Below, one piece after another: positions 40,021 to 64,000 of a stretch of DNA of 64,000 bases. The DNA is from Amorphochlora amoebiformis (taxonomy: Eukaryota > Cercozoa > Chlorarachniophyceae), in assembly GCA_054601695.1 (NCBI GenBank), contig BAAHQB010000027.1:806001-870000 (forward strand). The letters run 5' to 3'. The translations under genes were made by a program, and so were the position numbers. A model generated the notes under the pieces. That model worked only from the letters and a program-made list of their open reading frames with translations. It did no database searches and was not told where the DNA came from. Each line of letters starts with the position of its first letter. Within the stretch, counting starts at the first letter, position 1.

Positions 40021-40490
40021 GTATATACGCACGTATACGCACCCACGAATACGGACGCATGTATACGCACGCACATGCTGTATACGCACGCATGTATACG
40101 CACGTATACGCACGCACGTGTACGCACGCACGTTGTATACGCACGCACGTATACGCACGCACGTATACGCACGCACGTATACACACGCACGTACACGCAC
40201 GCACGTATACACACGCACGTATACACACACACGTATACGGACGTACGTATACGCACGCACGTATACGGACGCACGTATACGGACGCACGTATACGCACGC
40301 ACGTATATGCACGCACGTATACGCACGCACGTATACGCACGCACGTATACGCACGCACGTATACGCACGCACGTATACGCACGCACGTATACGCACGCAC
40401 GTATACGCACGCACGTATACGCACGCACGTATACGCACGCACGTATACGCACGTACGTACGCGTACGTATACGCACGCACGTATCACGTA
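40021..40490. repeat. 14-bp satellite, fully alternating purine-pyrimidine
   Basis: Tandem units of acgtatacgcacgc with occasional variants, about 30 copies, most regular at 40315-40450. Every step alternates purine and pyrimidine and the unit is CpG-rich, the classic Z-DNA-prone composition. Because no frame contains a stop, long open frames occur in all six readings; they are not treated as genes. Confidence 0.95.
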
Positions 40491-40548
40491 GTACACGGCG
40501 AACTTATAAATAATTTGAAGCTACGAGAACTAGCTCTCGTATTGTATA

Positions 40549-40586
<38 letters not shown>

Positions 40587-40834
40587 TATATTCAATTCAT
40601 ATGATATATATACAACCTAGTCTAGCTAGTCTCCCAGGTAGGAAAACTCATCTAGATCATAGTACGTATACTACATTTACAATCTAGACAACAGTATTAA
40701 CTGATATTATATTTTAGCATTCGATCTATACAAGAAAAATGAGACACTGAATATATATCTTTTTATTTATTTGAAACTCCTCTCAGAGCAACAGCTCTAG
40801 GTTTCCACTACAGCTCAAGTTAGCCATAACATTA

Positions 40835-63906
<23,072 letters not shown>

Positions 63907-64000
63907 CTAAAAATGAAAATAATATGTATGTTTTTATACATATCAGTATATTAATATATATGTATATATGTATATATATATATATATTATATATATATAT

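Noticed and set aside
40021-40490. CRISPR array
   Set aside because: Units are contiguous 14-mers without spacers, in a eukaryotic context.
39707-40604. Open frames of about 140-270 codons rich in T, H, R, Y and A in up to six frames
   Set aside because: All derive from the stop-free 14-bp satellite; openness in every frame shows that it is not selection on a protein.

Overview
The window is nuclear DNA from a unicellular, very intron-rich eukaryote that I cannot name. The support is many in-phase GT-AG introns (two look like GC-AG), a V-ATPase subunit E gene, a HECT ubiquitin ligase, a GT90 glycosyltransferase and telomere-like CCCTAA/TTAGGG tracts. More than half of the sequence is dinucleotide microsatellite, mostly (TA)n with (CA)n/(TG)n patches. 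The long open frames rich in I, Y, H, T, C and V are these microsatellites and not genes. Real coding sequence sits in islands of 22-150 bases inside or between the TA tracts.

Layout: (1) 146-3632, + strand, 3' part of an unrecognised gene entering from the left. (2) 4188-4870, degenerate telomere-like repeats whose strand flips near 4316. (3) 6269-9222, + strand, complete six-exon RING-H2 protein. (4) 9971-21399, - strand, about 670-residue protein with a MATH and a BACK-like domain, in 14 exons. (5) 21940-22821 (-) and 22931-24059 (+), a divergent pair: an unrecognised Tyr/Pro-rich protein and V-ATPase subunit E, with short ordinary introns and overlapping TATA boxes. This compact island lies between two 56-bp inverted repeats. 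(6) 24393-33190, - strand, GT90/CAP10-type glycosyltransferase in 11 exons; one intron holds about 1 kb of degenerate CCCTAA repeats and another holds a decayed copy of an exon. (7) 37831-39351, + strand, fragments resembling trimethylguanosine synthase (TGS1) without a visible cofactor-binding motif. (8) 40021-40490, a 14-bp alternating purine-pyrimidine satellite. (9) 40835-63906, - strand, 3' part of a very large HECT E3 ligase: 72 exons (mean 64 bases) over 23 kb, with SPRY, discoidin-like, jacalin-like and HECT modules.

The genes do not form an evident pathway. The strongest observations are the shredding of genes by TA-filled introns, the lectin-like modules on the HECT ligase, duplicated exons (one intact and possibly alternative, one dead), inverted repeats bracketing a gene island and a pure TA tract, and a dispersed repeat family with a possible tRNA-like head. 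Exon joins were worked out by hand from splice signals and reading phase. Coordinates should be good to a base or two. Transcript evidence was not available.
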